A stretch of DNA of 64,000 nt from an uncultured Collinsella sp. (GTDB lineage Bacteria > Actinomycetota > Coriobacteriia > Coriobacteriales > Coriobacteriaceae): positions 186,001-250,000 of the forward strand of contig CAAENX010000014.1 in assembly GCA_900757495.1 (NCBI GenBank). Direction: 5' to 3'. Position 1 is the stretch's first letter. Each line of letters starts with the position of its first letter. Positions 26,540 to 34,991 of the stretch are shown piece by piece. The notes beneath the pieces are model-generated. The model saw only the letters and a program-made list of their open reading frames with translations, was not told the origin of the DNA and searched no databases. Made by a program: the position numbers and the translations under genes.

Positions 26540-26572
26540 GCGCGGCGCCCTTGCGGTGCCGCGCTTTCTGTT
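26540..26572 (+). terminator. Terminator-like hairpin between pyrC and pyrK
   Basis: GCGCGGCGCC (26540-26549) pairs with GGTGCCGCGC (26555-26564), with one G-U pair, followed by TTTCTGTT. It probably reduces read-through, splitting the pyr genes into pyrRBC and pyrKDF. Confidence 0.7.
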
Positions 26573-26611
26573 CGCCTGAACCATGCAACCGCATGGGGGA
26601 TTGGAGCGTCT

Positions 26612-27403
26612 ATGCCCACACCTTCCACTGCACGCATGCACGACTTCGAGGTCGTCTCGAACCAGGAGATCGCCGACGGCATCTTCTCGCTCGTTATCTC
26701 GGCCCCCAAGCTTGCAAGTGCGCTCAAGCCCGGTCAGTTCGTGAATATCGCCGTGCCGGGCGATGCTTCCTCGCTGCTTCGCGTGCCCCTGAGCTTCTAT
26801 CGCGCCGACGCCGAGGCCGGCACCGTCGAGCTGTGGTACGCCGTCGTGGGCGATGATACCCGTCGTCTGTCGCAGATGGCCCCTGGCTCCACCTCCAACT
26901 TGCTGGGCCCCGGCGGCCGCAGCTGGCTTGTGCCCGAGGGCACCAGGAAGGCGCTGCTCGTGGCGGGTGGCATCGGTGTTCCGCCCGTGCTCTGCCTGGC
27001 TGACTTGCTTGCCGAGCAGGGTGTGACCGTCGACGTGTGCCTGGGCTTTGGCACCGCGTCCAAGGCCGTGGGCGTCGATGAGTTCCGCGCGCTGGGAGCC
27101 ACGGTTAACGTGTGCACCGACGATGGATCACTGGGCATGCACGGCTTCTGCACCGATCCTGCCGCCGAGCTGCTCGGCGAGGGCGGTTACGACTACGTCG
27201 CCAGCTGTGGTCCCGCCGTCATGATGAAGAAGGTCGCCGCCGCTGCCGCCGAGGCCGGCGCGTACTGCGAGGTGTCGCTCGAGCGCATGATGAGCTGCGG
27301 CTTTGGTGCCTGCAACACCTGCAATGTCGAGACGGTCGACGGTATGAAGGGCGCCTGCATGTGCGGCCCCGTGTTTGATGCTTCCAAGGTGGTGGTCTTC
27401 TAG
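26612..27403 (+). CDS. pyrK: Dihydroorotate dehydrogenase B electron transfer subunit
   Basis: 263-residue FAD and [2Fe-2S] subunit passing electrons from PyrD to NAD+. The FAD-binding barrel has RVPLSFYRAD. The NAD region has LLVAGGIGVPPVLCLADLL. The C-terminal cluster ligands are in MMSCGFGACNTCNV and GACMCGPVFDASKVV. The stop overlaps the GTG start of pyrD, as expected for subunits of one complex. Confidence 0.95.
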   Translation: MPTPSTARMHDFEVVSNQEIADGIFSLVISAPKLASALKPGQFVNIAVPGDASSLLRVPLSFYRADAEAGTVELWYAVVGDDTRRLSQMAPGSTSNLLGPGGRSWLVPEGTRKALLVAGGIGVPPVLCLADLLAEQGVTVDVCLGFGTASKAVGVDEFRALGATVNVCTDDGSLGMHGFCTDPAAELLGEGGYDYVASCGPAVMMKKVAAAAAEAGAYCEVSLERMMSCGFGACNTCNVETVDGMKGACMCGPVFDASKVVVF

Positions 27404-28326
27404 TGGGTACCGTGAACATGGCCGTCGATTTCGGCGGCGTTAAGATGCAGAACCCCATCAACACCGCAGCCGGTACCTTTGGCTACGGTTGGCAGTTCCA
27501 GAACTTCTTTGATGTCTCCCAGCTGGGTGCCATCACCACCAAGGGTTGCGCTGCCGAGCCCTGGCCCGGCAATCCCGCACCCCGCATGGCCGAGATCCCC
27601 GGTGGCATGATCAATTCCGTGGGCCTGCAGAACCCCGGTGTGGCCGCTTTCGCCCGCGAGTCCGGTCCGTGGCTCGAGCAGCTCTCCAAGGACGGTTGCC
27701 AGGTCATCTGCCAGGTTGCCGGTCATTCCGTGGACGAGTTTGTCCGTGCGCTCGAGATGTATGTCGAGCTGTGCCCCTGGGCTGCCGGCTATGAGATCAA
27801 CGTGAGCTGCCCCAACATTGCTGCCGGCGGTGCCGCCATGGGCTCCACGCCCGAGGGCGCCTCTGCCGTCATGGCCGCGTGCCGCAAGGTGACCGACAAG
27901 CCGCTGTTTGTGAAGATGGCCCCGGTCAACGTTGCCGAGGTTGCCAAGGCTCTCGAGGCCGCCGGTGCCGATGGTCTTTCGGTCATCAACTCCATCCAGG
28001 GTATGGCCATCGACGTCCACACCCGCAAGTCGCGTGTGGCCAAGCCCAAGGGCGGTCTTTCAGGCCCGCTGTGCCATCACATCGCCGTGCGTATGGTCTG
28101 GGAGGTTGCCCAGGCCGTCGACATTCCCATCAACGGCGTCGGCGGCGTCATGACCGGTGAGGACGCGGCCGAGTTTATCCTGGCTGGCGCTACCTGCGTA
28201 TCGGTCGGTATGGCCAACTTCGTCGATCCGTGCGCTTCGCTCAAGATTGCGCGCGAGCTCGAGGCCTGGGCCGAGTCCCAGGGCGTGAAGGACATCAACG
28301 AGCTGGTAGGTGCTTTCGAATGCTAG
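27403..28326 (+). CDS. pyrD: Dihydroorotate dehydrogenase B catalytic subunit
   Basis: 307-residue class 1B DHOD (FMN). N-terminal VDFGGVKMQNPINTAAGTFG, then GLQNPGVAAF, EINVSCPNI with the active-site Cys nearby, and the FMN-phosphate loop region NGVGGVMTGEDAAEF. GTG 27403 is used because it overlaps the pyrK stop and AAGGTGG lies upstream; ATG 27418 is possible. It works with PyrK and NAD+, suiting an anaerobe. Confidence 0.94.
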   Translation: MGTVNMAVDFGGVKMQNPINTAAGTFGYGWQFQNFFDVSQLGAITTKGCAAEPWPGNPAPRMAEIPGGMINSVGLQNPGVAAFARESGPWLEQLSKDGCQVICQVAGHSVDEFVRALEMYVELCPWAAGYEINVSCPNIAAGGAAMGSTPEGASAVMAACRKVTDKPLFVKMAPVNVAEVAKALEAAGADGLSVINSIQGMAIDVHTRKSRVAKPKGGLSGPLCHHIAVRMVWEVAQAVDIPINGVGGVMTGEDAAEFILAGATCVSVGMANFVDPCASLKIARELEAWAESQGVKDINELVGAFEC

Positions 28327-29036
28327 AGACCGATGCCCGCGACCGCGTTATCGTTGCCCTCGACTGCGACCGTGAGCGTGCGCTCGAGCTCGCCCATGAG
28401 CTTTCGGGCCATGCCGCCTGGCTCAAGGTGGGCATGACGCTCTATTACGCTGAGGGCCCCGAGATCGTCAAGACCTTTAAGGACCTGGGCTTCAAGGTGT
28501 TCCTCGACCTTAAGTTCCATGACATTCCGCATCAGGTGCGCGGTGCCGCTCGCTCGGCCTCGCTTGCCGGTGCCGACTTGCTTTCGGTTCACGGCTTGGG
28601 TTCGGGTGCTATGCTCGCCGCCTGTCGTGAGGGTGCCGAGGAGGCACGCGAGGATCGAGCCAAGCTCGTCGCCATTACCGTGCTTACGAGCATGAATCAG
28701 GATGCGTTGAGCGAGATCGGCGTCGAGTCGCCCGTTGCCGAGGAGGCCGCCCGTCTGGCAAAACTCGCCCAGGCCAACGGTATCGACGGCATCGTGTGCT
28801 CGCCGATGGAGGCTCATGACATGCGTGAGCTGCTGGGCCCCGATGCGTTGATTGTGACCCCGGGCGTGCGTCCGGTTGGTGCTGCGCTGGGCGATCAGTC
28901 CCGCGTGGCCACGCCTTCCCAGGCTATCGAGCGCGGCGCGAGCCATATCGTGGTGGGCCGCCCCATTACCGGCGCCGACGATCCGGTTGCCGCGTTTGAC
29001 GCCATCGTTGCCGAGCTGGTCGAAAACGTCGCGTAA
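28320..29036 (+). CDS. pyrF: Orotidine 5'-phosphate decarboxylase
   Basis: 238-residue OMP decarboxylase, the last step to UMP. VIVALDCDRERALELA opens the barrel. The catalytic motif is FLDLKFHDIPHQVRGA. The phosphate loop is VTPGVRPVGAALGDQSRV and HIVVGRPITGADDP. ATG 28320 overlaps the pyrD stop by 7 nt; the upstream open frame lies within pyrD. No pyrE is present in the window. A terminator follows. Confidence 0.95.
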   Translation: MLETDARDRVIVALDCDRERALELAHELSGHAAWLKVGMTLYYAEGPEIVKTFKDLGFKVFLDLKFHDIPHQVRGAARSASLAGADLLSVHGLGSGAMLAACREGAEEAREDRAKLVAITVLTSMNQDALSEIGVESPVAEEAARLAKLAQANGIDGIVCSPMEAHDMRELLGPDALIVTPGVRPVGAALGDQSRVATPSQAIERGASHIVVGRPITGADDPVAAFDAIVAELVENVA

Positions 29037-29081
29037 AAGATTCCCTCAAGTCACCACTTTTGGGTCTCATTAGCACAAATT

Positions 29082-29146
29082 AGCCCCTGTGCCTGCGAAA
29101 ACTTTCCCATCCTTTGTGTGGAATCGCAGGTCGGGGGCTCTTCTTT
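29082..29146 (+). terminator. pyrKDF terminator
   Basis: AGCCCC...CCTGCGA (29082-29098) pairs with TCGCAGG...GGGGCT (29124-29139), with a 25-nt loop and then CTTCTTTT. Confidence 0.78.
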
Positions 29147-29222
29147 TAGCGCGATATATTGCACTTTTTGCGGGTATCGTCTAACCTATGGAGCCGCGAT
29201 TGAGCATTTTGTACGTTTTACG

Positions 29223-29231
29223 TGCTAAAAT
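29223..29231 (+). promoter_or_regulatory. Extended -10 promoter of mihF-gmk-rpoZ-thiI
   Basis: TGCTAAAAT (TGn plus TAAAAT), about 45 nt before the mIHF start, in a locally AT-rich stretch. There is no clear -35. Confidence 0.5.
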
Positions 29232-29275
29232 GCCAAATATTGAATCAGATATAACCCAACTATTTGGAGGTACGA

Positions 29276-29584
29276 ATGGCACTCCCTCAGCTTACCGATG
29301 AGCAGCGCAAGCAGGCTCTTGAGAAGGCTGCCGCCGCACGTCACGCTCGCGCAGAGCTCCGTGAGCAGATCAAGAAGGGCGAGAAGTCCCTCGAGTCCGT
29401 GCTCAACTCCGATGACCCCATTGCTTCCCGCATGAAGGTTTCCACCCTCATCGAGTCTCTCCCCGGTTATGGCAAGGCCAAGGCCGCCAAGATCATGGAG
29501 GAGCTCGGCATCTCCGCTACCCGTCGCGTCCAGGGCCTTGGCGTCCGTCAGCGCGAGCAGCTCCTCGAGCAGCTGACCAAATAA
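29276..29584 (+). CDS. mihF: Actinobacterial integration host factor mIHF
   Basis: 102-residue helix-two-turns-helix DNA-binding protein, unrelated in sequence to proteobacterial IHF. The conserved DNA-binding half is IESLPGYGKAKAAKIMEELG followed by ISATRRVQGLGVRQREQL. It is a nucleoid protein in Mycobacterium and Streptomyces. It sits upstream of gmk and rpoZ there too, so both family and context support Actinomycetota. ATG 29276 has TTGGAGG 5 nt upstream; the ORF start 12 nt earlier overlaps that site. Confidence 0.93.
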   Translation: MALPQLTDEQRKQALEKAAAARHARAELREQIKKGEKSLESVLNSDDPIASRMKVSTLIESLPGYGKAKAAKIMEELGISATRRVQGLGVRQREQLLEQLTK

Positions 29585-30154
29585 GTGAGCGCTCAGGATT
29601 CAAAGCTCTTTGTGATTTCTGGACCGTCAGGCGCGGGCAAGGGCACGCTCGTCACTCGTGTGCGCGAGCGTCGCTCTAACCTGGGCCTGACGGTTTCGGC
29701 TACCACGCGAGCCCCACGCAAAGGCGAGGTCGATGGCGTCAATTACTTTTTCCTGACGCGCGAGGAGTTCGACCGCCGCGTGGCAAACGGTGAGTTTGTT
29801 GAGTGGGCCGAGGTCCACGGTAACTGCTACGGCACGTTGGTGAGCGAGGTTCAGTCCAAGCTCGCCTCTGGTTCGTCTCTCATCTTGGAGATCGATGTCC
29901 AGGGTGCCCTGCAGGTTAAGGAGCGTTTCCCCGAGGCCGTGCTGATCTTTATCAAGCCACCCTCGCTCGAGGTGCTCCGCGAGCGTCTGGTCGGTCGCGG
30001 TACCGAGACGCCCGAGACAATCGAGCTGCGTATGGCAAACGCCGCCCATGAGCTTGCCCTTGCCGACCGCTACGACGACGTCGTGGTGAATGACGATCTC
30101 GACCGCGCGACCGACGAGCTCGTTCGCGTTCTCGATATGCATGAAAGGATCTGA
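29585..30154 (+). CDS. gmk: Guanylate kinase
   Basis: 189-residue GMP kinase. P-loop ISGPSGAGKGTLVTRV, GMP-binding TTRAPRKGEVDGVNYFF, and EIDVQGALQVKERFP. The GTG start abuts the mIHF stop, so the two are translationally linked. Confidence 0.96.
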   Translation: MSAQDSKLFVISGPSGAGKGTLVTRVRERRSNLGLTVSATTRAPRKGEVDGVNYFFLTREEFDRRVANGEFVEWAEVHGNCYGTLVSEVQSKLASGSSLILEIDVQGALQVKERFPEAVLIFIKPPSLEVLRERLVGRGTETPETIELRMANAAHELALADRYDDVVVNDDLDRATDELVRVLDMHERI

Positions 30155-30159
30155 GGTCC

Positions 30160-30441
30160 GTGTCCGTTGTAAAGCCTTGCATTGACGATCTTCTGGAGAA
30201 GACCGATCACAACCGCTTCCTGCTCGCTTCGCTTGCCTCTAAGCGTGCCTGCGACATCAATAGCATGCTGCGCGGCCAGCATAACCGCGTGCTTGCCGTC
30301 CAGGATGTCGACGACATCACCATCGCGCTCTCCGGTGCCGATACCATCTCGATGGCTATGGACGAGATCGTCGACGGCGATATCTCCTACGACGAGGCCC
30401 GTTACGAGAAGGCGCTCGGCCATAAGGTTGCTGAAGCCTAA
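30160..30441 (+). CDS. rpoZ: RNA polymerase omega subunit
   Basis: 93-residue omega subunit with the family motif SKRACDINSMLRGQ near residue 28 and a preceding IDDLLEKTDHNRFLLAS. It promotes assembly of beta-prime into RNA polymerase. GTG start; gmk-rpoZ order is typical of Gram-positives. Confidence 0.92.
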   Translation: MSVVKPCIDDLLEKTDHNRFLLASLASKRACDINSMLRGQHNRVLAVQDVDDITIALSGADTISMAMDEIVDGDISYDEARYEKALGHKVAEA

Positions 30442-31686
30442 ATGGCAGCTCGCGTCTGCCTGGTCCACTATCACGAGGTTGGACTGAAGGGCAAGAACCG
30501 CGCACATTTTGAGCATATCCTCATGGATAACATTAAGGCGGCTTTGGCCGCCTTTTCCGTGAATGCCGTGTCTCGAATTTCCGGTTATATCCTCGTGACC
30601 TTTAACGAGCATCAAGCCGACGAGGCGGCGCGTGTCATCCGCACCGTCCCCGGCGTTGCCCGTGTCTCCCTGGCCTATCACACCAATCGCGACCCGCAGG
30701 AGTACTGCGCGGCGGCTGTTAAGGCGCTGCGTGAGTTTGGCCCCTTCGATTCGTTTAAGGTGCACGCCAAGCGCTCCAATACCGACTATGAGCTCACCTC
30801 GATTGATATCAATCGTCAGGTGGGCGAGGTGCTGTGCGAGGCCTTCCCCGACAAAATGGTTCAAATGCATGACCCCGATGCGATGGTGCACGTACTGGTG
30901 GTTCAGGGTAGCGTCTACGTTTATGCGCGCTCCGAGCGCGGCGTGGGTGGCCTTCCGGTGGGATCTGCCGGCAAGGTCGTGACGCTTCTGTCGTCGGGCA
31001 TCGATTCTCCGGTGGCGACCTGGATGCTCGCGCGTCGCGGCGCGGTGTGCGTGCCGGTACATTTCTCCGGTCGTCCGCAGACGCCCGATACGAGCGAGTA
31101 TTTGGTGCAGGACATCATCCGTGCGCTTGAGCCGGGTGTCCAGATCGGCCGCCTGTACGTGGTGCCGTTCGGAGATTGCCAGCGTGAGATTTCCGTCACC
31201 TGTCCCAGCAACCTGCGCGTGATCATGTATCGCCGCATCATGTATTCGGTTGCCGAGCGCATTGCGCATATCGAGGGCGCCAAGGCCATCGTGACCGGCG
31301 AGTCGCTCGGTCAGGTTGCCTCCCAGACGCTCGAGAACATCATGGCCGTCAACGAGGCCGTGAAGATTCCCGTGTTTCGTCCGCTCATCGGGTCCGACAA
31401 GCAGGAGATCATTGCGCGCGCTCAGGAGATCGGTACGTTCGATATTTCTACTGAGGCAGCGCCCGACTGCTGCACGCTGTTTATGCCGCGTCGTCCCGAG
31501 ACGCACGCTAAACTCGATGCCGTGCACGAGGCCTGGGAGCTGTTCGACCACGAAGAGATGATCGAGCGCCTGCTTAAGCAGACCGAGTATATCGACTTCT
31601 TCAGCAACACGTACAAGGCCCCTAAGACCTTAAAACGCAAACATTCGGAGCTTGCTCCGCGTGAGATTTACCAAGATCACGAATAA
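30442..31686 (+). CDS. thiI: tRNA 4-thiouridine synthase ThiI
   Basis: 414-residue ThiI, which adenylates U8 of tRNA for sulfur transfer. Ferredoxin-like/THUMP region (about 60-165, with HAKRSNTDYELTS), then the PP-loop LLSSGIDSPVATWMLA and the GESLGQVASQTLENI segment. The C-terminal rhodanese domain of E. coli ThiI is absent, as in Bacillus, so the sulfur donor is probably a dedicated cysteine desulfurase. It starts directly after the rpoZ stop. A strong terminator follows. Confidence 0.94.
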   Translation: MAARVCLVHYHEVGLKGKNRAHFEHILMDNIKAALAAFSVNAVSRISGYILVTFNEHQADEAARVIRTVPGVARVSLAYHTNRDPQEYCAAAVKALREFGPFDSFKVHAKRSNTDYELTSIDINRQVGEVLCEAFPDKMVQMHDPDAMVHVLVVQGSVYVYARSERGVGGLPVGSAGKVVTLLSSGIDSPVATWMLARRGAVCVPVHFSGRPQTPDTSEYLVQDIIRALEPGVQIGRLYVVPFGDCQREISVTCPSNLRVIMYRRIMYSVAERIAHIEGAKAIVTGESLGQVASQTLENIMAVNEAVKIPVFRPLIGSDKQEIIARAQEIGTFDISTEAAPDCCTLFMPRRPETHAKLDAVHEAWELFDHEEMIERLLKQTEYIDFFSNTYKAPKTLKRKHSELAPREIYQDHE

Positions 31687-31696
31687 TTGCCTGCAT

Positions 31697-31730
31697 AGAC
31701 CGACGATACGCCTGTATCGTCGGTCTTTTA
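31697..31730 (+). terminator. thiI terminator
   Basis: AGACCGACGATAC (31697-31709) pairs perfectly with GTATCGTCGGTCT (31714-31726), followed by TTTTA. Confidence 0.95.
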
Positions 31731-31804
31731 CTATCTGGGCAAATGATGCCATGATGTTCATTCGCTGACGTGTGACTGAATAAATGGACATGTTCGCGCA
31801 AGGT

Positions 31805-31845
31805 TTTGGTCGGTATTTGGTTTGACCGTCAAAACTGGTTTGTCC
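31805..31845 (+). promoter_or_regulatory. TTTGGTC 11-bp-phased array upstream of comEA-comEC
   Basis: TTTGGTC at 31805 and TTTGGTT at 31816 are 11 nt apart, joined by the exact 13-mer GTCGGTATTTGGT (31809-31821) also found upstream of yraN-comM-dprA. A degenerate TTTGTCC lies at 31839. The array is 55-95 nt before comEA, and no consensus promoter is seen between them. It probably binds the same regulator as the arrays at 3198 and 60566. Confidence 0.6.
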
Positions 31846-31899
31846 ATGCGGTTCGTTTTGCTGCGTTTTCCTGACACGATGGTGTTGGGAGGTTTTGCT

Positions 31900-32613
31900 A
31901 TGGCGCAGCGCGAACAACACGAACGGGTCAAAAAGATGGACCGCTGGGCGGGCAAGTTGCTCGGGCATAAAGCGGTGGTGGTGGCGATACTCGTCGTCAT
32001 CGCGATGGCGAGCGGGCTGGCGATGGCGAGTTTTGGCGGCGAGTCCGGAGGCGTGTCGTTTGAGCGGGCTGGGGACTCGGGCTCATCGGCAGAGCCGGGT
32101 CCTAGCGTTGATTCGCATGATCGTGAGTCCGATGGATCTTCGCACAAAGCTTCTGCCGAATTGAAGGTCTATGTCGATGTCGATGGCGCCGTTGTGTCAC
32201 CCGGTGTGTACCGGCTTATGGATGGCGCGCGGGTGGCGCAGGCAATTGATGCCGCCGGAGGATTGACACCCGAGGCAGATGTGACAGGGCTCAATCGGGC
32301 ATCCAAGGTCGCAGACGGACAAAAAATATACGTACCAAAGGTGGGGGAGCAGCAGGCGGTTGCCGCGGGCGGTGGAGCCGATGACGGAGCTGTCTTGGCT
32401 TCAGGCGCGAATGATATGGCGGGGCTCGTCAATATCAATACAGCGAGCGCGGCGGAGCTGCAGACGCTCTCGGGCATTGGGCCTTCTATGGCTCAGTCGA
32501 TTATCGACGAGCGCTCGAAGAATGGTCCCTTCGCCTCGGTCGATGATCTGATGCGTGTATCTGGCATCGGTGAGAAGAAGCTTGCCAAAATCAAAGATTG
32601 TATCTGCGTATGA
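31900..32613 (+). CDS. comEA: Competence DNA receptor ComEA
   Basis: 237-residue membrane-anchored DNA-binding protein for transformation. One membrane helix at about residues 25-46, a flexible Ser/Gly linker, an SLBB domain at about 85-145 (VDVDGAVVSPGVYRL), and a C-terminal ComEA helix-hairpin-helix pair starting LVNINTASAAELQTLSGIGP and ending RVSGIGEKKLAKIK. ATG 31900 has GGGAGG 7 nt upstream; the longer frame runs into the repeat array. It overlaps comEC by 4 nt (ATGA). Confidence 0.95.
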   Translation: MAQREQHERVKKMDRWAGKLLGHKAVVVAILVVIAMASGLAMASFGGESGGVSFERAGDSGSSAEPGPSVDSHDRESDGSSHKASAELKVYVDVDGAVVSPGVYRLMDGARVAQAIDAAGGLTPEADVTGLNRASKVADGQKIYVPKVGEQQAVAAGGGADDGAVLASGANDMAGLVNINTASAAELQTLSGIGPSMAQSIIDERSKNGPFASVDDLMRVSGIGEKKLAKIKDCICV

Positions 32614-34913
32614 GCACGCCCATGCGCGAGCATGTGATGCCCCCGCGGCCCCTCATGCCATGGACGATGGCCTTGTTTGCCGGCCTGTGCGTTAGCTGTG
32701 TCTTGGTGCTCAATGTGGCCGCTGATGCGATACTGAGGGAGCGGGCGCCGGCGGTCGGACCGCTATGGGCTATTCCTGTTGCGGCGGCGGTATTCGTTGT
32801 GCTGGTTCAATTCTGTGCGCGGCTTGCACCTTTAAAGCGGTGGCTGTATGCCGCGTCCGTCGGTCTCGTGGCGGGAGCGGTCGTCTCGGCGTGGTGGGCT
32901 GTGGGTGCGCTCAGCGCCTCGAAGGCGCTCGACGGTCGAGCGGCAAGCGGCCTAGAGTTTGTCGTGCAGGGTGATCCATCCATAAACGTTGACGTTTATT
33001 CCTATACCTGTAAGGCACGCGCGGACGGCAAGAACTTAGCAACGGTTCGTCTGTCGTGCGACCGCGAGCTTGGTGCCGGGTCTCATGTGCGTGTTATCGG
33101 CCGCGTTTCTCGTTTTGAGAACGATGCGTATGGGCGCTCGCGCGTACTCCGAGGCGAGGTGCGCAAGGTTAAAGCCGTTCGGATTGTGTCGGTCGATGTG
33201 GGCTCTCGGGGGTCGCTGCTTCGGCTGCGAAATGGGCTGCTTGCGTCCATCGCGCCTGCGACCGACCCGGCGCGTGCGCTCATAGCCGGTGTCATCTGCG
33301 GTCGTTCGGCGGAGTTGCGTGCCCTGCCTGCTGGCGATTGGTTTGCGGTGACGGGAACGGCGCATCTCATTGCCGTTTCGGGTAGCCATTTGGCTATCGT
33401 TGGCTATTTAATCGAGGGCGTTCTGCAAAAAACTCGCTGTTCACGTGGGTTGCAACGGATACTGTTGGCGCTCACGCTTGTAGCGTATGCCTCATTTACG
33501 GGCGCGTCTCCCTCGGCCGTGCGCGCGTGCTGCATGGTGTTCGCGACGCTTGTCGTAAACGGCGCGGGGCGTCGCCGACATGGCGCATCGGCACTCTTCG
33601 TAACCATGTCCATCTTTGTGCTGCTCCGCCCAACGGTGCTGTTCGATATGGGTTTTCAGCTCTCGTGTGCCAGTGTCTTTGCCATCCTGTGCTTTTGCCC
33701 GTACGCCACCTACGCTCTGGGAGAGCTGGGTGTGCCGACGGGCGTTGCCAGCATGCTTTCCGTCACACTGTGCTCGCAGTTGGCGACGCTGCCCATCACT
33801 ATTCCTGCTTTCGGTACGTTCTCGCTCATTGCTCCGCTGGCAAATGCGGTCATCGGTCCGGTGGTGAGTCTTCTGCTCGCTGTGTCGATCGCGCTGGTTC
33901 CCTTTTCGCTCGTGGCGCCGTTGCAAGCTTGGGCGCTCGTTGTGCCCATGATTGCCGCCCGTTGCGCGCTGTTCTTCGAGCAGCTGTTTGCTGCCGTTCC
34001 AGGTGCATCCGTGAGTGTGCCGCCTGATAGCATGTGGATTTACCTGGTGCCGTGTTTGCTGGTGGTTCTGCTGGTCTGGTGGCCGCGTCCCTGTGCACGT
34101 CCTATGGCGGTGGGGCTTGCGTGCCTGGTGCTCTTGGCTGCGATTCCGTACATTTACTGGGATCGATTCGCTCCGCCTTCGGTGACGGTGCTCGACGTGG
34201 GCCAGGCCGATGCGATTCTTATCCGCCAGGGCGGCGCGGTAGCGCTCGTCGACTGCGGGCTCGACGAGCGCGTGGTGGCGGCGTTGGTTCGCAATAACGT
34301 TCACCATATCGACGCCGTCTTCGTGACGCATTGGGATGAAGACCATTGGGGTGGTCTTCCCGATGTGCTCGATCAGTTTTCTGTCGGGACGATTGCCGTG
34401 GCGGCGGATGCGCTGGAGGATGCTCCTGCCGAGGTATTGAACCGACCTGGCGTGGAGTATCGGCAGGTGCGTCGTGGGGATACGGTCGACATCGGCTCAT
34501 TTTGCGCTCGCGTGATGTGGCCATTCGAGTCCGTGGATGGCGAGGGAAATGAGGACTCGCTTGTCCTGCTGCTCTCTTATGTTCAGGAAGGTAAGGGCCT
34601 GCGAATACTTCTCACCGGTGATGCTGAGCTCGACCAAGAGCGGGAATTCGTGCAGGAGGTGGGGGACATCGATGTCCTTAAACTTGGGCATCACGGCTCC
34701 AAGGTTTCAGTCGATGGTGAGTTGCTGGACATTCTGACGCCCGAGCTTTCCCTCGCAAGCGCCGGTGAGGGAAATCGATACGGCCATCCGTCCGATGCCT
34801 GCATCGATGCCGTGAAGGAAGCGGGTGGTGTGTTCGCGTGTACCATCGAACACGGCGACATTACCGTCACGCCGACTGCGAATGGTTTTGCGATGCGATG
34901 CCAGCGACCGTGA
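32610..34913 (+). CDS. comEC: Competence DNA channel ComEC/Rec2
   Basis: 767-residue polytopic protein that carries single-stranded DNA across the membrane. N-terminal membrane helices and a DUF4131/OB region (about 1-190), the Competence domain (about 220-500; starts near ARALIAGVICGRSAEL, with HLIAVSGSHLAIVGYL), and a C-terminal metallo-beta-lactamase domain (about 520-760) with VTVLDVGQADAILIRQGG, FVTHWDEDHWGGLPD and LKLGHHGSKVS. All three parts of a full ComEC are present. It overlaps comEA and is followed by holA, the B. subtilis order minus comEB. Confidence 0.95.
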   Translation: MSTPMREHVMPPRPLMPWTMALFAGLCVSCVLVLNVAADAILRERAPAVGPLWAIPVAAAVFVVLVQFCARLAPLKRWLYAASVGLVAGAVVSAWWAVGALSASKALDGRAASGLEFVVQGDPSINVDVYSYTCKARADGKNLATVRLSCDRELGAGSHVRVIGRVSRFENDAYGRSRVLRGEVRKVKAVRIVSVDVGSRGSLLRLRNGLLASIAPATDPARALIAGVICGRSAELRALPAGDWFAVTGTAHLIAVSGSHLAIVGYLIEGVLQKTRCSRGLQRILLALTLVAYASFTGASPSAVRACCMVFATLVVNGAGRRRHGASALFVTMSIFVLLRPTVLFDMGFQLSCASVFAILCFCPYATYALGELGVPTGVASMLSVTLCSQLATLPITIPAFGTFSLIAPLANAVIGPVVSLLLAVSIALVPFSLVAPLQAWALVVPMIAARCALFFEQLFAAVPGASVSVPPDSMWIYLVPCLLVVLLVWWPRPCARPMAVGLACLVLLAAIPYIYWDRFAPPSVTVLDVGQADAILIRQGGAVALVDCGLDERVVAALVRNNVHHIDAVFVTHWDEDHWGGLPDVLDQFSVGTIAVAADALEDAPAEVLNRPGVEYRQVRRGDTVDIGSFCARVMWPFESVDGEGNEDSLVLLLSYVQEGKGLRILLTGDAELDQEREFVQEVGDIDVLKLGHHGSKVSVDGELLDILTPELSLASAGEGNRYGHPSDACIDAVKEAGGVFACTIEHGDITVTPTANGFAMRCQRP

Positions 34914-34921
34914 CGACGTCG

Positions 34922-34951
34922 TTGGCGTGCGGTGGGCCCCTGGGCTAGAAT
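34922..34951 (+). promoter_or_regulatory. Predicted holA promoter
   Basis: TTGGCG (34922-34927) and TAGAAT (34946-34951), spacer 18 nt. This would let the essential holA be expressed independently of comEA-comEC. Confidence 0.45.
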
Positions 34952-34991
34952 GGCACGGAACGAATGCGAAGGCCTGCGGGAGGGGAGCGCA

